Below, piece after piece: positions 8,698-17,804 of a stretch of DNA of 52,279 bases. The stretch is from Actinomadura chibensis NBRC 106107 (lineage in GTDB: Bacteria; Actinomycetota; Actinomycetes; Streptosporangiales; Streptosporangiaceae). Position 1 is the stretch's first letter. Every line of letters begins with the position of its first letter. The position numbers and the translations under genes are program-made. Location of the stretch: contig NZ_BCQP01000078.1 of the NCBI RefSeq assembly GCF_001552135.1, forward strand, positions 1-52,279. Reading direction: 5' to 3'. The notes beneath the pieces are model-generated. The model was given only the letters and a program-made list of their open reading frames with translations, searched no databases and had not been told where the DNA came from.

Positions 8698-9558
8698 TCA
8701 GGCGCTGACGGCATCCGCGCTCGCGGCGTCCCCGGGCTGCGGCCGCTCCTGGCCGCCGGCCGTCGTGGCGTCGTCGCCGGACGGCAGGCCGATCTCCCGG
8801 TCGGGATCCAGAGGATCCGCGAGGCCACCGGTGTCCGCGTCGAGGGGCCCCTGCGCCAGCCTGGTCACCAGTGGGGGTGACGGCGGCGCGAGGTCGGCGA
8901 CCTGGCGCAGTCCGGTGAGGATGTCGTCGGGTCGTACGGCCGGGTTGGAATGCCGAACAACCATTCGAAGTATCGCACAAGGGGCATCCGCCGCCTCCGC
9001 GGCGCGCCGGTCCAGCTCACATGCGGACACGGCGGCGCGCACGTCGAAACGGCGCCGTCCCTTCTTGGTGAGGCGCTCGACCTCGATGTTCTCGGCGGCC
9101 ATGAAGGCGGCCACGGCGGCGGCCGCGTCGTCGTGCGACACGCCGTCCAGCCGGATCCGCCATTCGGACGCCTCGAGCCGATCGGCGAACGCGCCCGGCC
9201 GCTGCCGCGCGTCGCCGCCGTGGCCCGCCCGTACCGGCACGACGTCCACGACGTCGAGCCCGGGGGGCAGGGCCGCGTCGAGATCGGCTCGCACCCGCGC
9301 AGGGTCGCGGGTCTCGGTGAGCCCGATCTCCAGGTACTCGGCCTCACTGGCCACCCCTGTCGCCGCCGCACCCGAGTACGAGATCTTCGGGTGGGGGGTG
9401 AATCCGCCGCTGAACGCCACAGGGATCCCGGCGCGCCGGACGGCGCGTTCCACGGCCCGGGATATGTCGCGGTGGCTCGTGAACCGCAGCCTGCCCCGCT
9501 TGGTGTAGCGGACGCGCAGACGCTGGATCACGGGGGCCGGCGCCGGACCCTCCGGCAT
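8698..9558 (-). CDS. DUF2344 / TIGR03936 radical SAM-associated protein
   Basis: 286 aa from ATG 9556-9558. The start of the domain, IQRLRVRYTKRGRLRFTSHRDISRAVERAVRRAGIPVAFSGGFTPHPKISY, is typical of the TIGR03936/DUF2344 family, whose members accompany or are fused to the TIGR03960 radical SAM protein. That protein is the next gene upstream here. The pair lies beside rne and rplU-rpmA, suggesting RNA or ribosome-related chemistry, but I know of no proven reaction. The C-terminal 60 residues are Asp/Gly/Pro-rich and probably disordered. No strong Shine-Dalgarno precedes the ATG; a GTG nine codons inside (VIQRLRV) is an alternative start. Confidence 0.85.
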   Translation of the reverse strand: MPEGPAPAPVIQRLRVRYTKRGRLRFTSHRDISRAVERAVRRAGIPVAFSGGFTPHPKISYSGAAATGVASEAEYLEIGLTETRDPARVRADLDAALPPGLDVVDVVPVRAGHGGDARQRPGAFADRLEASEWRIRLDGVSHDDAAAAVAAFMAAENIEVERLTKKGRRRFDVRAAVSACELDRRAAEAADAPCAILRMVVRHSNPAVRPDDILTGLRQVADLAPPSPPLVTRLAQGPLDADTGGLADPLDPDREIGLPSGDDATTAGGQERPQPGDAASADAVSA

Positions 9559-9663
9559 GGGTGGCAGGGTTCTGGTCCTTCCTACTCGCGTCGAGTCGAA
9601 AAACAAGGTCTCCCTATAGAGTACGGGTCGGCGGGCGTCGTTCCGCCCCCGCCCGTCCTCTGA

Positions 9664-9750
9664 GCGGCCGAAGGGCCGCAGGCCAACGGGCTCGCGAGCC
9701 CGGTTCCGGCCATCGAACCCCTGGCAGGGAGGCCCTGGAAGCCTTCCAGG
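9664..9750 (-). other. Cluster of three hairpins between the radical SAM and DUF2344 genes
   Basis: Reading on the minus strand after the radical SAM stop: CCTGGA-5 nt-TCCAGG (9734-9750), the 16-bp perfect palindrome CGGGCTCGCGAGCCCG (9687-9702) and GCGGCC-4 nt-GGCCGC (9664-9679). They fill most of the 200-bp gap between two genes that are fused or abutting in other lineages. They could be a terminator/attenuator or a processed RNA spacer. It is not a tRNA: no cloverleaf closes. Confidence 0.5.
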
Positions 9751-9758
9751 ACGCTCGG

Positions 9759-11681
9759 CTACCTAACGCTGAGCGGCAGGAGTTTCCTTCCGGTGGGGCC
9801 TATCTGGATCTCCGTGCCCATGGTCGGGCAGACGCCGCAGTCGTAGCAGGGCGTCCAGCGGCAGTCCTCGACCTCGGTCTCGTCGACGGCGTCCTGCCAG
9901 TCCTGCCAGAGCCATTCGCGGTCGAGCCCGGCGTCGAGGTGGTCCCACGGCAGGACCTCCACCTCGTCGCGCTCCCGGACGGTGTACCAGTCGAGGTCGA
10001 CGGGCTCGTCGGCGAACGCCTTGTCGGCGCAGGCCGTCCAGCGCTCGTAGGAGAAGTGCTCGCTCCAGCCGTCGAAGCGGCCGCCGTCCTCCCACACCGC
10101 GCGGATGACCCTGCCGACCCGGCGGTCGCCGCGCGACAGCAGGCCCTCGACGATCGAGGGCTGCCCGTCGTGGTAGCGCAGGCCGATGGCGCGGCCGTAC
10201 TCCTTGTCGCCGCGCAGGGCGTCCTTCAGGGCCTGGAGGCGGCGGTCGACGGTCTCGTGGTCGCACTGCGCGGCCCACTGGAACGGGGTGTGCGGCTTCG
10301 GCACGAACCCGCCGATGGAGACCGTGCAGCGGATGTCGCGGCGCCCGGTGGCCTCGCGGCCCGCCTTGATCACGCGCTTGGCCATGTCGGCGATGGCGAG
10401 GACGTCCTCGTCCTCCTCGGTCGGCAGGCCGCACATGAAGTACAGCTTGACCTGCCGCCAGCCGTTCTCGTAGGCGGTGGTGACGGTGCGGATCAGGTCG
10501 TCCTCGGTGACCATCTTGTTGATCACCTTGCGCATCCGCTCGGAGCCGCCCTCCGGCGCGAACGTCAGCCCGGAGCGGCGGCCGCCGCGGGAGAACTCGT
10601 TCGCGAGCGTGATGTTGAAGGCGTCCACGCGGGTGGACGGCAGCGACAGCGAGGTGTTGGTGCCCTCGTACCGGTCCGCGAGGCCCTTCGCGACGTCCGC
10701 GATCTCGCTGTGGTCGGCGCTGGACAGGCTGAGCAGCCCGACCTCCTGGAACCCGGACTCCTTGAGCCCCTGGTCGACCATCTCGCCGATCGTGGTGATC
10801 GACCGCTCCCGCACCGGACGGGTGATCATCCCGGCCTGGCAGAACCGGCAGCCGCGCGTGCAGCCGCGGAAGATCTCCACGCTGAACCGCTCGTGCACGG
10901 TCTCGGCCAGCGGGACCAGCGGCTTCTTCGGGTACGGCCACTGGTCGAGGTCCATGACGGTGTGCTTCTCGATCCGCCACGGGACGCCCGGGCGGTTCGG
11001 CGCGACCCGCTGGATGCGGCCGTCCGGCAGGTACGTCACGTCGTAGAAGCGGGGCACGTACACGCCGCCGGACGCGGCGAGGCGCATCAGCAGCTCGTCG
11101 CGGCCCCCGGGCTCGCCCTCGTCCTTCCACTCGCGGATCACCTCGGTGATGCCGAGCGCGATCTCCTCGCCGTCGCCGAGGACGGCCGCGTCGATGAAGT
11201 CGGCGATCGGCTCGGGGTTGAACGCCGCGTGCCCGCCCGCGATCACGATCGGGTGGTCGTCGGTGCGGTCGGCGGCCTCCAGCGGGATCCCGGCGAGGTC
11301 GAGGGCCGTGAGCATGTTCGTGTACCCGAGCTCGGTGGAGAACGACACGCCGAACACGTCGAACGCGGCGACCGGGCGGTGCGCGTCGACGGTGAACTGC
11401 GGGACGCCGTGCTCCCGCATGACGGCCTCCATGTCGGGCCACACCGAGTACGTGCGCTCCGCGAGCACGCCGTCGCGCTCGTTCAGGATCTCGTACAGGA
11501 TCTGGACGCCCTGGTTCGGCAGCCCGACCTCGTAGGCGTCCGGGTACATGAGAGCCCACCGGACGACGGTGGCGTCCCAGTCCTTGAGCTGGGAGTTCAG
11601 CTCGCCGCCAACGTACTGAATCGGCTTCTGCACGCCCGGGAGCAGCGGCTCCAGACGCGGGAAGAGCGACTCGACCGGCAT
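9759..11681 (-). CDS. TIGR03960-type B12-binding radical SAM protein
   Basis: 640 aa. The N-terminal third is a B12-binding-like domain (WALMYPDAYEVGLPNQGVQILYEILN, GGHAAFNPEPIADFIDAAVLGDGEE). The radical SAM core follows, with the cluster motif CTRGCRFC (CX3CX2C, about residues 272-280) and GLTFAPEGGSERMRKVINK. Near the C-terminus TPCYDCGVCP (about 612) gives a CX2CX2C group that could ligate an additional Fe-S cluster; that role is inference. The substrate of this family is unknown to me. Its partner DUF2344 protein is encoded next, after a hairpin-rich 200-nt gap. ATG start 60 nt after the rodA stop. Confidence 0.9.
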   Translation of the reverse strand: MPVESLFPRLEPLLPGVQKPIQYVGGELNSQLKDWDATVVRWALMYPDAYEVGLPNQGVQILYEILNERDGVLAERTYSVWPDMEAVMREHGVPQFTVDAHRPVAAFDVFGVSFSTELGYTNMLTALDLAGIPLEAADRTDDHPIVIAGGHAAFNPEPIADFIDAAVLGDGEEIALGITEVIREWKDEGEPGGRDELLMRLAASGGVYVPRFYDVTYLPDGRIQRVAPNRPGVPWRIEKHTVMDLDQWPYPKKPLVPLAETVHERFSVEIFRGCTRGCRFCQAGMITRPVRERSITTIGEMVDQGLKESGFQEVGLLSLSSADHSEIADVAKGLADRYEGTNTSLSLPSTRVDAFNITLANEFSRGGRRSGLTFAPEGGSERMRKVINKMVTEDDLIRTVTTAYENGWRQVKLYFMCGLPTEEDEDVLAIADMAKRVIKAGREATGRRDIRCTVSIGGFVPKPHTPFQWAAQCDHETVDRRLQALKDALRGDKEYGRAIGLRYHDGQPSIVEGLLSRGDRRVGRVIRAVWEDGGRFDGWSEHFSYERWTACADKAFADEPVDLDWYTVRERDEVEVLPWDHLDAGLDREWLWQDWQDAVDETEVEDCRWTPCYDCGVCPTMGTEIQIGPTGRKLLPLSVR

Positions 11682-11741
11682 GACGGAACCCTCCGTGCAG
11701 GGAACGTGGGATGAGCGCCCAGCCTACGCGTTCGCCACCCG

Positions 11742-12926
11742 CTAATCGAACGGCCTGCGCCGCACATGGACCGCCTGCAGCAGCCCGAAGGCGATCATGT
11801 TGGCGAACGTGGCGGAGCCGCCGTAGGACACGAACGGCAGCGGCAGCCCGGTGATCGGCATGATCCCGATCGTCATCCCGATGTTCTCGAACGTCTGGAA
11901 CCCGAGCCAGCACACCACGCCGGTGGCGACCAGCGTCCCGAACAGGTCGGCGGCCTGCGTCGCGATCCGCAGCCCCCGCCACAGCACGACGCCGAGCAGC
12001 GCGATGATCACGGCGGCGCCGACGAAGCCGAGCTCCTCCCCCGCGACCGTGAACACGAAGTCGGTCTGCTGCTCGGGGACGAAGTGCCCGCCCGTCTGCT
12101 GGCCGTGGAACAGGCCCTTGCCGAGCGCGCCGCCGGAGCCGATCGCGATACGGGCCTGCTGGGCGTTGTAGCCCGCGCCGCGCGGGTCGGCGTCCGGGTC
12201 GAGGAACGCGGTGAACCGGTCGATCTGGTAGTCCTTCAGCAGGCCGAAGAACCAGACGGCGAAGGCCGCGGCGGCGCCGCCGCCGACCAGGCCGGCGAGC
12301 CAGCGCTTCTGCGCGCCGGAGATCGCCAGCATGCCGAGCACGACCGCGATGAACACGAGCGTCGTGCCGAGGTCGGGCTGGAGCATGATCAGGACGCCGG
12401 GCACCCCGGCCAGCACGAGCGCGAGCAGCACGTCGCGGCGGCCCGGGCCGATCTCCCCGTCCCGCGGCTCGCCGAGGATCATGGCGAGCAGCACGACGAG
12501 GCCGACCTTCGCGAACTCCGACGGCTGCACCTGGAAGCCGCCGCCGATCACGATCCACGAGTGCGAGCCGTTGATCGTCTCGCCGAGCGGGGTGAGCACG
12601 GCGAGCAGCCCCACGCACGCCACCCCGTACAGGATCGGGACGTAGGCGCGCAGCAGCCGGTAGTCGAGGACGGTCACGACCCCGCCGAGCAGGAACCCGA
12701 TGACGAGGTTCAGGATGTGCCGTTTGAGGAAGGCCTCGGGATCCTTGCCCTGGTCGGTGAGGAGCTGGTAGGTCGCCGACCTGACGAGCAGGGCGCCGAT
12801 GACCGACAGCGTGAGGACGACGAGGAACAGCGGCCAGTCGAGCCGCCGCAGCCCGGCGACGCGGCTGCGCCAGCCGCGCCGGACGGCGTAGCCCTCGACC
12901 GTGCCGACGCCGGAGCCGGTGATCAT
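11742..12926 (-). CDS. rodA: SEDS peptidoglycan polymerase RodA
   Basis: 394 aa, SEDS family, about ten membrane helices. RodA polymerises lipid II glycan strands and works with PBP2 in the elongation machinery. Family signatures: the large-loop region GYNAQQARIAIGSGGALGKGL and EQQTDFVFTVAGEELGFVGA, and the C-terminal GLPLPFVSYGGSATFANMIAFGLL. The N-terminal 30 residues are a short cytoplasmic Arg-rich segment. The ATG start overlaps the mrdA stop by 4 bp (ATGA), consistent with stoichiometric production of the RodA/PBP2 pair. Length and the tail-end SYGGS motif argue for RodA rather than FtsW, as does the mre context. Confidence 0.95.
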   Translation of the reverse strand: MITGSGVGTVEGYAVRRGWRSRVAGLRRLDWPLFLVVLTLSVIGALLVRSATYQLLTDQGKDPEAFLKRHILNLVIGFLLGGVVTVLDYRLLRAYVPILYGVACVGLLAVLTPLGETINGSHSWIVIGGGFQVQPSEFAKVGLVVLLAMILGEPRDGEIGPGRRDVLLALVLAGVPGVLIMLQPDLGTTLVFIAVVLGMLAISGAQKRWLAGLVGGGAAAAFAVWFFGLLKDYQIDRFTAFLDPDADPRGAGYNAQQARIAIGSGGALGKGLFHGQQTGGHFVPEQQTDFVFTVAGEELGFVGAAVIIALLGVVLWRGLRIATQAADLFGTLVATGVVCWLGFQTFENIGMTIGIMPITGLPLPFVSYGGSATFANMIAFGLLQAVHVRRRPFD

Positions 12927-14995
12927 TCGGCGGCTCCCTCACCGGTGATCTTCGGCAGCTCGGCGGGGAGGCGGCCGTCCTTCAGGATGGGCTTGTGGCC
13001 GTTCGTCCCGTACATGGCCTCCCAGATCTCCCGGACGGCGGGCGCGGCCGTGGACGCGCCCGTCCCGCCCTGGGAGACCATCGCGACCACCGCGAACCGC
13101 GGCTTCTTCAGCGGTCCGAACGAGGCGAACCAGGAGGTGTCGTCCTTGCCGTAGACCTCGGCCGTGCCGGTCTTGCCGCCGACGTCCACGGTCTTGAAGT
13201 CGAACCCGCCGAACGTCCCGGCGGCGGTGCCCTCCTTGGTGACGTCGCCGAGGGAGTCGCGGATGTACTTGAGCACCTTGCCGTCGACCGGGAGCCGCCC
13301 GGCGGGCGGCGCGCCGAGGCGGCGCTCGACCGTGCCGTCCGGGCGCATCACGGCGACGCCGAGCCGCGGCGTCACCATCCGGCCGCCGTTGGCGACCGCC
13401 GAGTACGCGCGGACGAGCTGCAGCGGCGTCACCAGCACGTCGCCCTGCCCCACGGAGAAGTTCGCCGCGTCACCCGGCCGCCACACGTACCCCTCGGTGC
13501 AGTTCTCCGTCGCGACGGCCTTCAGGTAGGCGGCGCGCGCCGGGTCGGTCTTCGCGACCTGCGGGTAGCCCTGCTTGGCGCCCTTGCAGTTCGCCTCCTT
13601 GGTGTCCTCCCAGAAGCTCTTCTTCCACTTCCGGTCGGGGATGCGGCCCGAGCTCTCGCTCGGCAGGTCGATCCCGGTGCGGGACCCGAAGCCGAAGTTC
13701 CGGGCCATCTTCACCATCGGGTCGGACGGGTTCTTGCGCGGCTTCATCCCGCCGTCGCGCTGCCACTCCTGGTAGGCGAACCGGTAGAAGATCGTGTCGC
13801 AGGACTTGACCAGCGCGGTGTGCAGGTTCATCGGGCCGTAGCCCTGGCCCTCGAAGTTGCGGAACGCGCGGTTGCCGACGTTGTAGGAGCCCGGGCAGTC
13901 GTAGGTGCCGTGCAGGCTGTTGCCGTCCTTCACCGCGGCCGACACCGAGGAGATCTTGAACGTGGAGCCGGGCGCGAACTGCCCCTGGGTGACCCGGGAG
14001 ATCAGCGGCTCGCCCTTCTTCTTGCCGAGCAGCGCGTCGTACTCCTCCTGGGAGATGCCGCCCGTCCAGATGCTCGGGTCGTAGGTCGGGTAGCTGGCCA
14101 TCGCGACCAGGTTGCCGGTCTGCACGTCCATGACGACGGCGGCGCCCGCGTCGGCCGGGTGGCCCGCCTTGCGCGCGCCCTCCATGGCGTGCTGGAGCGC
14201 CTTCTCCGCGGCGCCCTGCACGCCCGCGTCGATGCTCGTGACGAGGTGGGAGCCCGCGATGGGCGGCTGCTCGGCCGCGGTGCCGGTGACGCGCCCCTGG
14301 CTGTCGACGAGCACCTTGCGGAACCCGGGCTCGCCGCGCAGCGCCGCGTCGTACTGCGCTTCGAGGCCGGCGCGTCCGACGAGGTCGACGCCGCTGTACC
14401 CGGTGACCTTCAGGCCGGTGCGCTTGTCGAGCTCCTCCTGCGTGACGGGCTGCAGGTAGCCGAGCACCTGCGCGGCGCTCGCGCCCTCCGGGTTCGGGTA
14501 GTCGCGGACGGCCTGGACCTGCGCGGTGACGCCGGGGAAGTCCTCCTGGCGCTCCATGATCTGCAGCGCGCGCTTCGGGTCGACGTGGTCCTCGACGGGA
14601 ATCGGCTGGTACGGCGAGCCGGGCCAGCAGGGGCGCTTGATGCCGGGGCCGCACAGCCGGATCCGCTTGGTGATCTCGTCCTGGCTCACGCCGAGGACGC
14701 CCGCCAGCCGCTTGACGATCGACTTGCCGCCGTCCTTCCGCCGGGACAGCGTCGTCCGGTCGACGGACACGACGAGCGCGCTCCTGTTGCGGACGAGGGG
14801 CCGGCCCCGGTCGTCCAGGATCATGCCGCGGACGGCGGGGACGACGATGTCGCGGGTGCGGTTCTGCGCGGCGATCCCCTGGTAGTGCTCGCCTTCGAGG
14901 ACCTGCAGCGACCACAGCCGCCCGACGAGGACGAGCAGCAGCGCACCGACCAGCACGTACAGGACGACGAGTCGGAAGTGGGTCCGCGGGTTCAC
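12923..14995 (-). CDS. mrdA: Penicillin-binding protein 2 (peptidoglycan DD-transpeptidase)
   Basis: 690 aa from GTG (14993-14995). One N-terminal membrane helix (residues about 8-28) precedes the PBP dimerisation region (RDIVVPAVRGMILDDRGRPLVRNRSALVVSVDRT) and the transpeptidase domain. The nucleophile motif STFK lies near residue 345 (GQFAPGSTFKISS) and KTG near 607 (VGGKTGTAEVYG). It crosslinks lateral-wall peptidoglycan with RodA. Two cysteine pairs (RLCGPGIKRPCW and TKEANCKGAK/ATENCTEGY) lie in the extracytoplasmic part and may form disulfides. The GTG overlaps the mreD stop (GTGA) and the stop overlaps rodA (ATGA), so mreD-mrdA-rodA are translationally coupled. Confidence 0.94.
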   Translation of the reverse strand: MNPRTHFRLVVLYVLVGALLLVLVGRLWSLQVLEGEHYQGIAAQNRTRDIVVPAVRGMILDDRGRPLVRNRSALVVSVDRTTLSRRKDGGKSIVKRLAGVLGVSQDEITKRIRLCGPGIKRPCWPGSPYQPIPVEDHVDPKRALQIMERQEDFPGVTAQVQAVRDYPNPEGASAAQVLGYLQPVTQEELDKRTGLKVTGYSGVDLVGRAGLEAQYDAALRGEPGFRKVLVDSQGRVTGTAAEQPPIAGSHLVTSIDAGVQGAAEKALQHAMEGARKAGHPADAGAAVVMDVQTGNLVAMASYPTYDPSIWTGGISQEEYDALLGKKKGEPLISRVTQGQFAPGSTFKISSVSAAVKDGNSLHGTYDCPGSYNVGNRAFRNFEGQGYGPMNLHTALVKSCDTIFYRFAYQEWQRDGGMKPRKNPSDPMVKMARNFGFGSRTGIDLPSESSGRIPDRKWKKSFWEDTKEANCKGAKQGYPQVAKTDPARAAYLKAVATENCTEGYVWRPGDAANFSVGQGDVLVTPLQLVRAYSAVANGGRMVTPRLGVAVMRPDGTVERRLGAPPAGRLPVDGKVLKYIRDSLGDVTKEGTAAGTFGGFDFKTVDVGGKTGTAEVYGKDDTSWFASFGPLKKPRFAVVAMVSQGGTGASTAAPAVREIWEAMYGTNGHKPILKDGRLPAELPKITGEGAAE

Positions 14996-15591
14996 AGCGT
15001 CCCGCCCCGCCCCGACATCGCGCGGTAGCGGGCGGCGGGGACCGCGAGGCCGTCCCCGCGGGTTCGCTCGCCGCGTTCGTACCGGCGGGTGGCGCGCAGC
15101 ACCGCCCACACGACGAACGGGCTCGCGATGACGTCGTAGAGCACCTGCGGCGGGACCATCCGCGACACCGACGCCCACTCGGCGCGCGGGTCGCCGAGGA
15201 TCATGCCCGTCGCCGCGTAGAGGACGGTCCCGGCGAGGGCCCCGGCGGCGACGGCGAAGAACGGGACGACGGACTGCCGGTCCATCTCGGCGGTCGCGAC
15301 CCCGCACAGGTAGCCGATCAGGCAGTAGACGAGGGCGTACCGGCCGATGGTGTGGTCGGCGGGCGGGACGATGTCGGCGGCGAGCCCGGCGAGGAACCCG
15401 GCGACCATCCCCGTCATCGACCCGGCGACGAGCGCCAGCGCGACGACGGCGAGCAGCACCAGGTCGGGTTGGACGCCGCCGGGCAGCGGCAGCCGGTTCG
15501 CCACCGACACCTGCAGGATCAGCGTCACGACGATGACCACGGCGGCCACCGCGGCGCGCCCGGCGGGCGACGCCTCGGGCGGGTTCAGCAC
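14992..15591 (-). CDS. mreD: Rod shape-determining protein MreD
   Basis: 199 aa, about five to six membrane helices (VAAVVIVVTLILQVSV, DLVLLAVVALALVAGSMTGMVAGFLAGLAADIV and others), with a basic C-terminal tail. MreD connects MreB/MreC with the membrane-bound wall synthesis complex. The aromatic/proline segment PLPGGVQPDLVLL is typical of actinobacterial MreD. It starts 1 nt after the mreC stop and overlaps mrdA by 4 bp. Identity rests on topology, size and position in the mre cluster. Confidence 0.92.
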   Translation of the reverse strand: MLNPPEASPAGRAAVAAVVIVVTLILQVSVANRLPLPGGVQPDLVLLAVVALALVAGSMTGMVAGFLAGLAADIVPPADHTIGRYALVYCLIGYLCGVATAEMDRQSVVPFFAVAAGALAGTVLYAATGMILGDPRAEWASVSRMVPPQVLYDVIASPFVVWAVLRATRRYERGERTRGDGLAVPAARYRAMSGRGGTL

Positions 15592-15592
15592 G

Positions 15593-16597
15593 TCAGTCCC
15601 CCCGGCTCGGTCTGGCGAACGGGCTCTTCGTTCCGCTCGGCCGCGCCTCGGGCCGCTTGCCCCGGGTCGGGGTGGCGGACGGGTGCGCGGACGGGCTCGT
15701 GGACGGCGTGGGGGGCGGCGGCTTCGGCGGGAGCACCGCGTCCCGCGGATCCTGCTTCGGCGGCGCGACGACGACGGCGACGACGTCGAGGCTGGTGAAC
15801 CGGACGAACGGCCGGACGTAGGCGGTGCGGGTGAGGCCCCCGGCGGAGCGGTCGATCCGCTCGACGACGCCGATCGGGACGCCCGGCACGTACGGCCGCT
15901 GGCCCTGCGATCCGAGCGTCACGATCCGCTGGCCGACGGCGATCGGCGCGGTCGCGTCGAGGAGCTGGAAGCGCAGCGGCGTGCCGCCGCCACCGCCGAA
16001 GCCGCGGCGGCCCCGGCCCTGCACGATCCCGATCTCCTTGGACGCTTCGAGCCGCGACCCGATCGAGGACGTCTGGTCGGTGGCGAGCAGGACGGTCGCG
16101 GTCGCGGGCCCGACGCGGGTGACGCGGCCGACGAGGCCGTCGGCGCTCATCACGGTCATGTCGCGGGTGACGCCGCTGCGGCTGCCGACGTCGATGGTGA
16201 CGGTGTCCTCGAAGCCCTGCCCGGCGGAGATGACCTGGGCGGCGAGGACCTTGTAGCCGCCCGTCCCGGCGGTGCCGAGCATCCGCTGGAGCTGGGCGGA
16301 CTTGTCCTTGTCGAGGCTCAGCGCGCGGAGCTGCTCGCGCAGCCGCTGGTTCTGCCGTTCGAGCCGGTCGGCGCGGCGCCGCTCGCCGGGCGCGTCGGTG
16401 ATCGAGTCGAACGTGTCGCCCACCGGCCGGACGACCGCCGCCGACACGCGCTCGACCGGGCCGAACACGGTGGCGCCGACGTCGCGCAGGCCGCGCAGCG
16501 GCGAGTCGTCGCCGCCGCGGTAGTCAATGGTGATCATCGCGAGGGCCACGACGAGCAGCGCGCCGAGGACGACGCGGGTGCGCCGGGTGTCCTTCAC
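15593..16597 (-). CDS. mreC: Rod shape-determining protein MreC
   Basis: 334 aa. A single N-terminal membrane helix (about residues 8-24) is followed by a coiled coil (about 68-105; RRADRLERQNQRLREQLRALSLDKDK) and the beta-rich periplasmic-type MreC domain (KVLAAQVISAGQGFEDTVTIDVGSRSGVTRDMTVMSADGLVGRV). The last 50 residues are a Pro/Ser/Arg-rich tail (PPKPPPPTPSTSPSAHPSATP), common in actinobacteria and probably in the wall space. MreC scaffolds PBP2-RodA outside the membrane. ATG start, 36 nt after mreB. Confidence 0.95.
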   Translation of the reverse strand: MKDTRRTRVVLGALLVVALAMITIDYRGGDDSPLRGLRDVGATVFGPVERVSAAVVRPVGDTFDSITDAPGERRRADRLERQNQRLREQLRALSLDKDKSAQLQRMLGTAGTGGYKVLAAQVISAGQGFEDTVTIDVGSRSGVTRDMTVMSADGLVGRVTRVGPATATVLLATDQTSSIGSRLEASKEIGIVQGRGRRGFGGGGGTPLRFQLLDATAPIAVGQRIVTLGSQGQRPYVPGVPIGVVERIDRSAGGLTRTAYVRPFVRFTSLDVVAVVVAPPKQDPRDAVLPPKPPPPTPSTSPSAHPSATPTRGKRPEARPSGTKSPFARPSRGD

Positions 16598-16633
16598 CCA
16601 CCGACCTCCCGTTTCTCAGTCAGTCCGGGGGTA

Positions 16634-17668
16634 TCAGTGACGCGGCTCCGGCACGAGCACCTGCCGGAGGGACTCGAAGTCCTCGACGCACTTGCCGGTG
16701 CCGAGCACCACCGAGTCGAGCGGGTTGTCCACCAGGTGGATGGGCATCCCGGTCTCCTCGCGGAGGCGCTCGTCGAGGTTCTTCAGCAGCGCGCCGCCGC
16801 CGGTGAGGGCGATCCCGCGGTCCATGATGTCGCCGGACAGCTCGGGCGGGCACTTGTCGAGGGTGGTCTTCACCGCGTCCACCACGGCGTTGACCGGCTC
16901 CTCGATGGCCCGCCGCACCTCTTCGGCGGAGATCACCACGGTCTTCGGCAGCCCGCTGACGAGGTCGCGCCCGCGGATCTCCGCGTGCGGCTCCTCGTCC
17001 CCGCCCGGGTAGGCGGAGCCGATCGCCATCTTGATCTCCTCGGCGGTCCGTTCCCCGAGCATCAGGGAGTATTCCTTCTTCGAGAAGGAGATGACCGCCT
17101 GGTCGAGCTCGTCGCCGCCGACGCGGACGGACTGGCTCGTGACGATCCCGCCGAGCGAGATGATCGCGACCTCGGTGGTGCCGCCGCCGATGTCGACCAC
17201 CATGTTGCCGGTCGGCTCGTAGACGGGCAGCCCGGCGCCGATGGCGGCGGCCATGGGCTCCTCGATGATGTACACGCGGCGCGCGCCGGCCTGGTATCCG
17301 GCCTCCTTCACCGCGCGCTGCTCGACGCCGGTGATCCCGCTCGGCACGGCCACCACGATGCGCGGCTTGGCGAAGTGCCGCCGCTTGTGCACCTTCTGGA
17401 TGAAGTACCGCAGCATCCGCTCGGTGACGTCGAAGTCGGCGATGACGCCGTCCTTCAGCGGGCGGACGGCGACGATGTTGCCCGGCGTGCGGCCGATCAT
17501 CCGCTTCGCCTCGATGCCCACCGCGACGATCTTCCCGGTGTTGGTGTTGATCGCCACCACGGACGGCTCGTTGAGGACGATCCCTCTCCCGCGCACGTAA
17601 ACCAGAGTGTTGGCGGTTCCGAGATCGACCGCCATGTCACGGCCAAGAAACGACAGCTTGTTACCCAT
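16634..17668 (-). CDS. mreB: Actin-like rod shape-determining protein MreB
   Basis: 344 aa, actin-fold ATPase that forms membrane-associated filaments directing wall growth. Seen: the phosphate-1 loop MAVDLGTANTLVYVRGRGIVLNEPSVVA, phosphate-2 VVDIGGGTTEVAIISLGG and the adenosine motif GIALTGGGALLKNLDERL. I chose ATG 17666-17668 (MGNKLSFLGRDMAVD), which matches MreB N-termini; the frame is open 47 codons further but that part is not MreB-like. The best Shine-Dalgarno (AAGGG) is 12 nt away and can pair with CCCTT just before the ATG, so initiation may be weakly restrained. First gene of mreBCD-mrdA-rodA. Confidence 0.96.
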   Translation of the reverse strand: MGNKLSFLGRDMAVDLGTANTLVYVRGRGIVLNEPSVVAINTNTGKIVAVGIEAKRMIGRTPGNIVAVRPLKDGVIADFDVTERMLRYFIQKVHKRRHFAKPRIVVAVPSGITGVEQRAVKEAGYQAGARRVYIIEEPMAAAIGAGLPVYEPTGNMVVDIGGGTTEVAIISLGGIVTSQSVRVGGDELDQAVISFSKKEYSLMLGERTAEEIKMAIGSAYPGGDEEPHAEIRGRDLVSGLPKTVVISAEEVRRAIEEPVNAVVDAVKTTLDKCPPELSGDIMDRGIALTGGGALLKNLDERLREETGMPIHLVDNPLDSVVLGTGKCVEDFESLRQVLVPEPRH

Positions 17669-17804
17669 GAAGAAAGGGAGCCCTTCATGATTGACGGGCG
17701 TGTATAGCGGCGTGTCCATCGTAACGTGCGGCCACGTCCGCGGGCAGTCACCCCGCCGTCGCGCGTCCCCCAAAAAACGAACCCTGACCAGCGCCGGTTC
17801 CCCA

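Noticed and set aside
5391..8880. Very long open frames opposite rne (over 1000 codons).
   Set aside because: They are by-products of high GC; compositions are Arg/Gly/Leu-monotonous with no domain, while the minus-strand frame is a clear RNase E.
9600..9625. CTATAGGGAGACC on the minus strand near 9610, resembling the end of a T7 promoter.
   Set aside because: The upstream half of the T7 consensus is absent and no phage gene is near; taken as chance.
9661..9760. A tRNA-like sequence (GGGTTCGAT) between the radical SAM and DUF2344 genes.
   Set aside because: Acceptor and anticodon stems cannot be closed; the stems present are simple hairpins.
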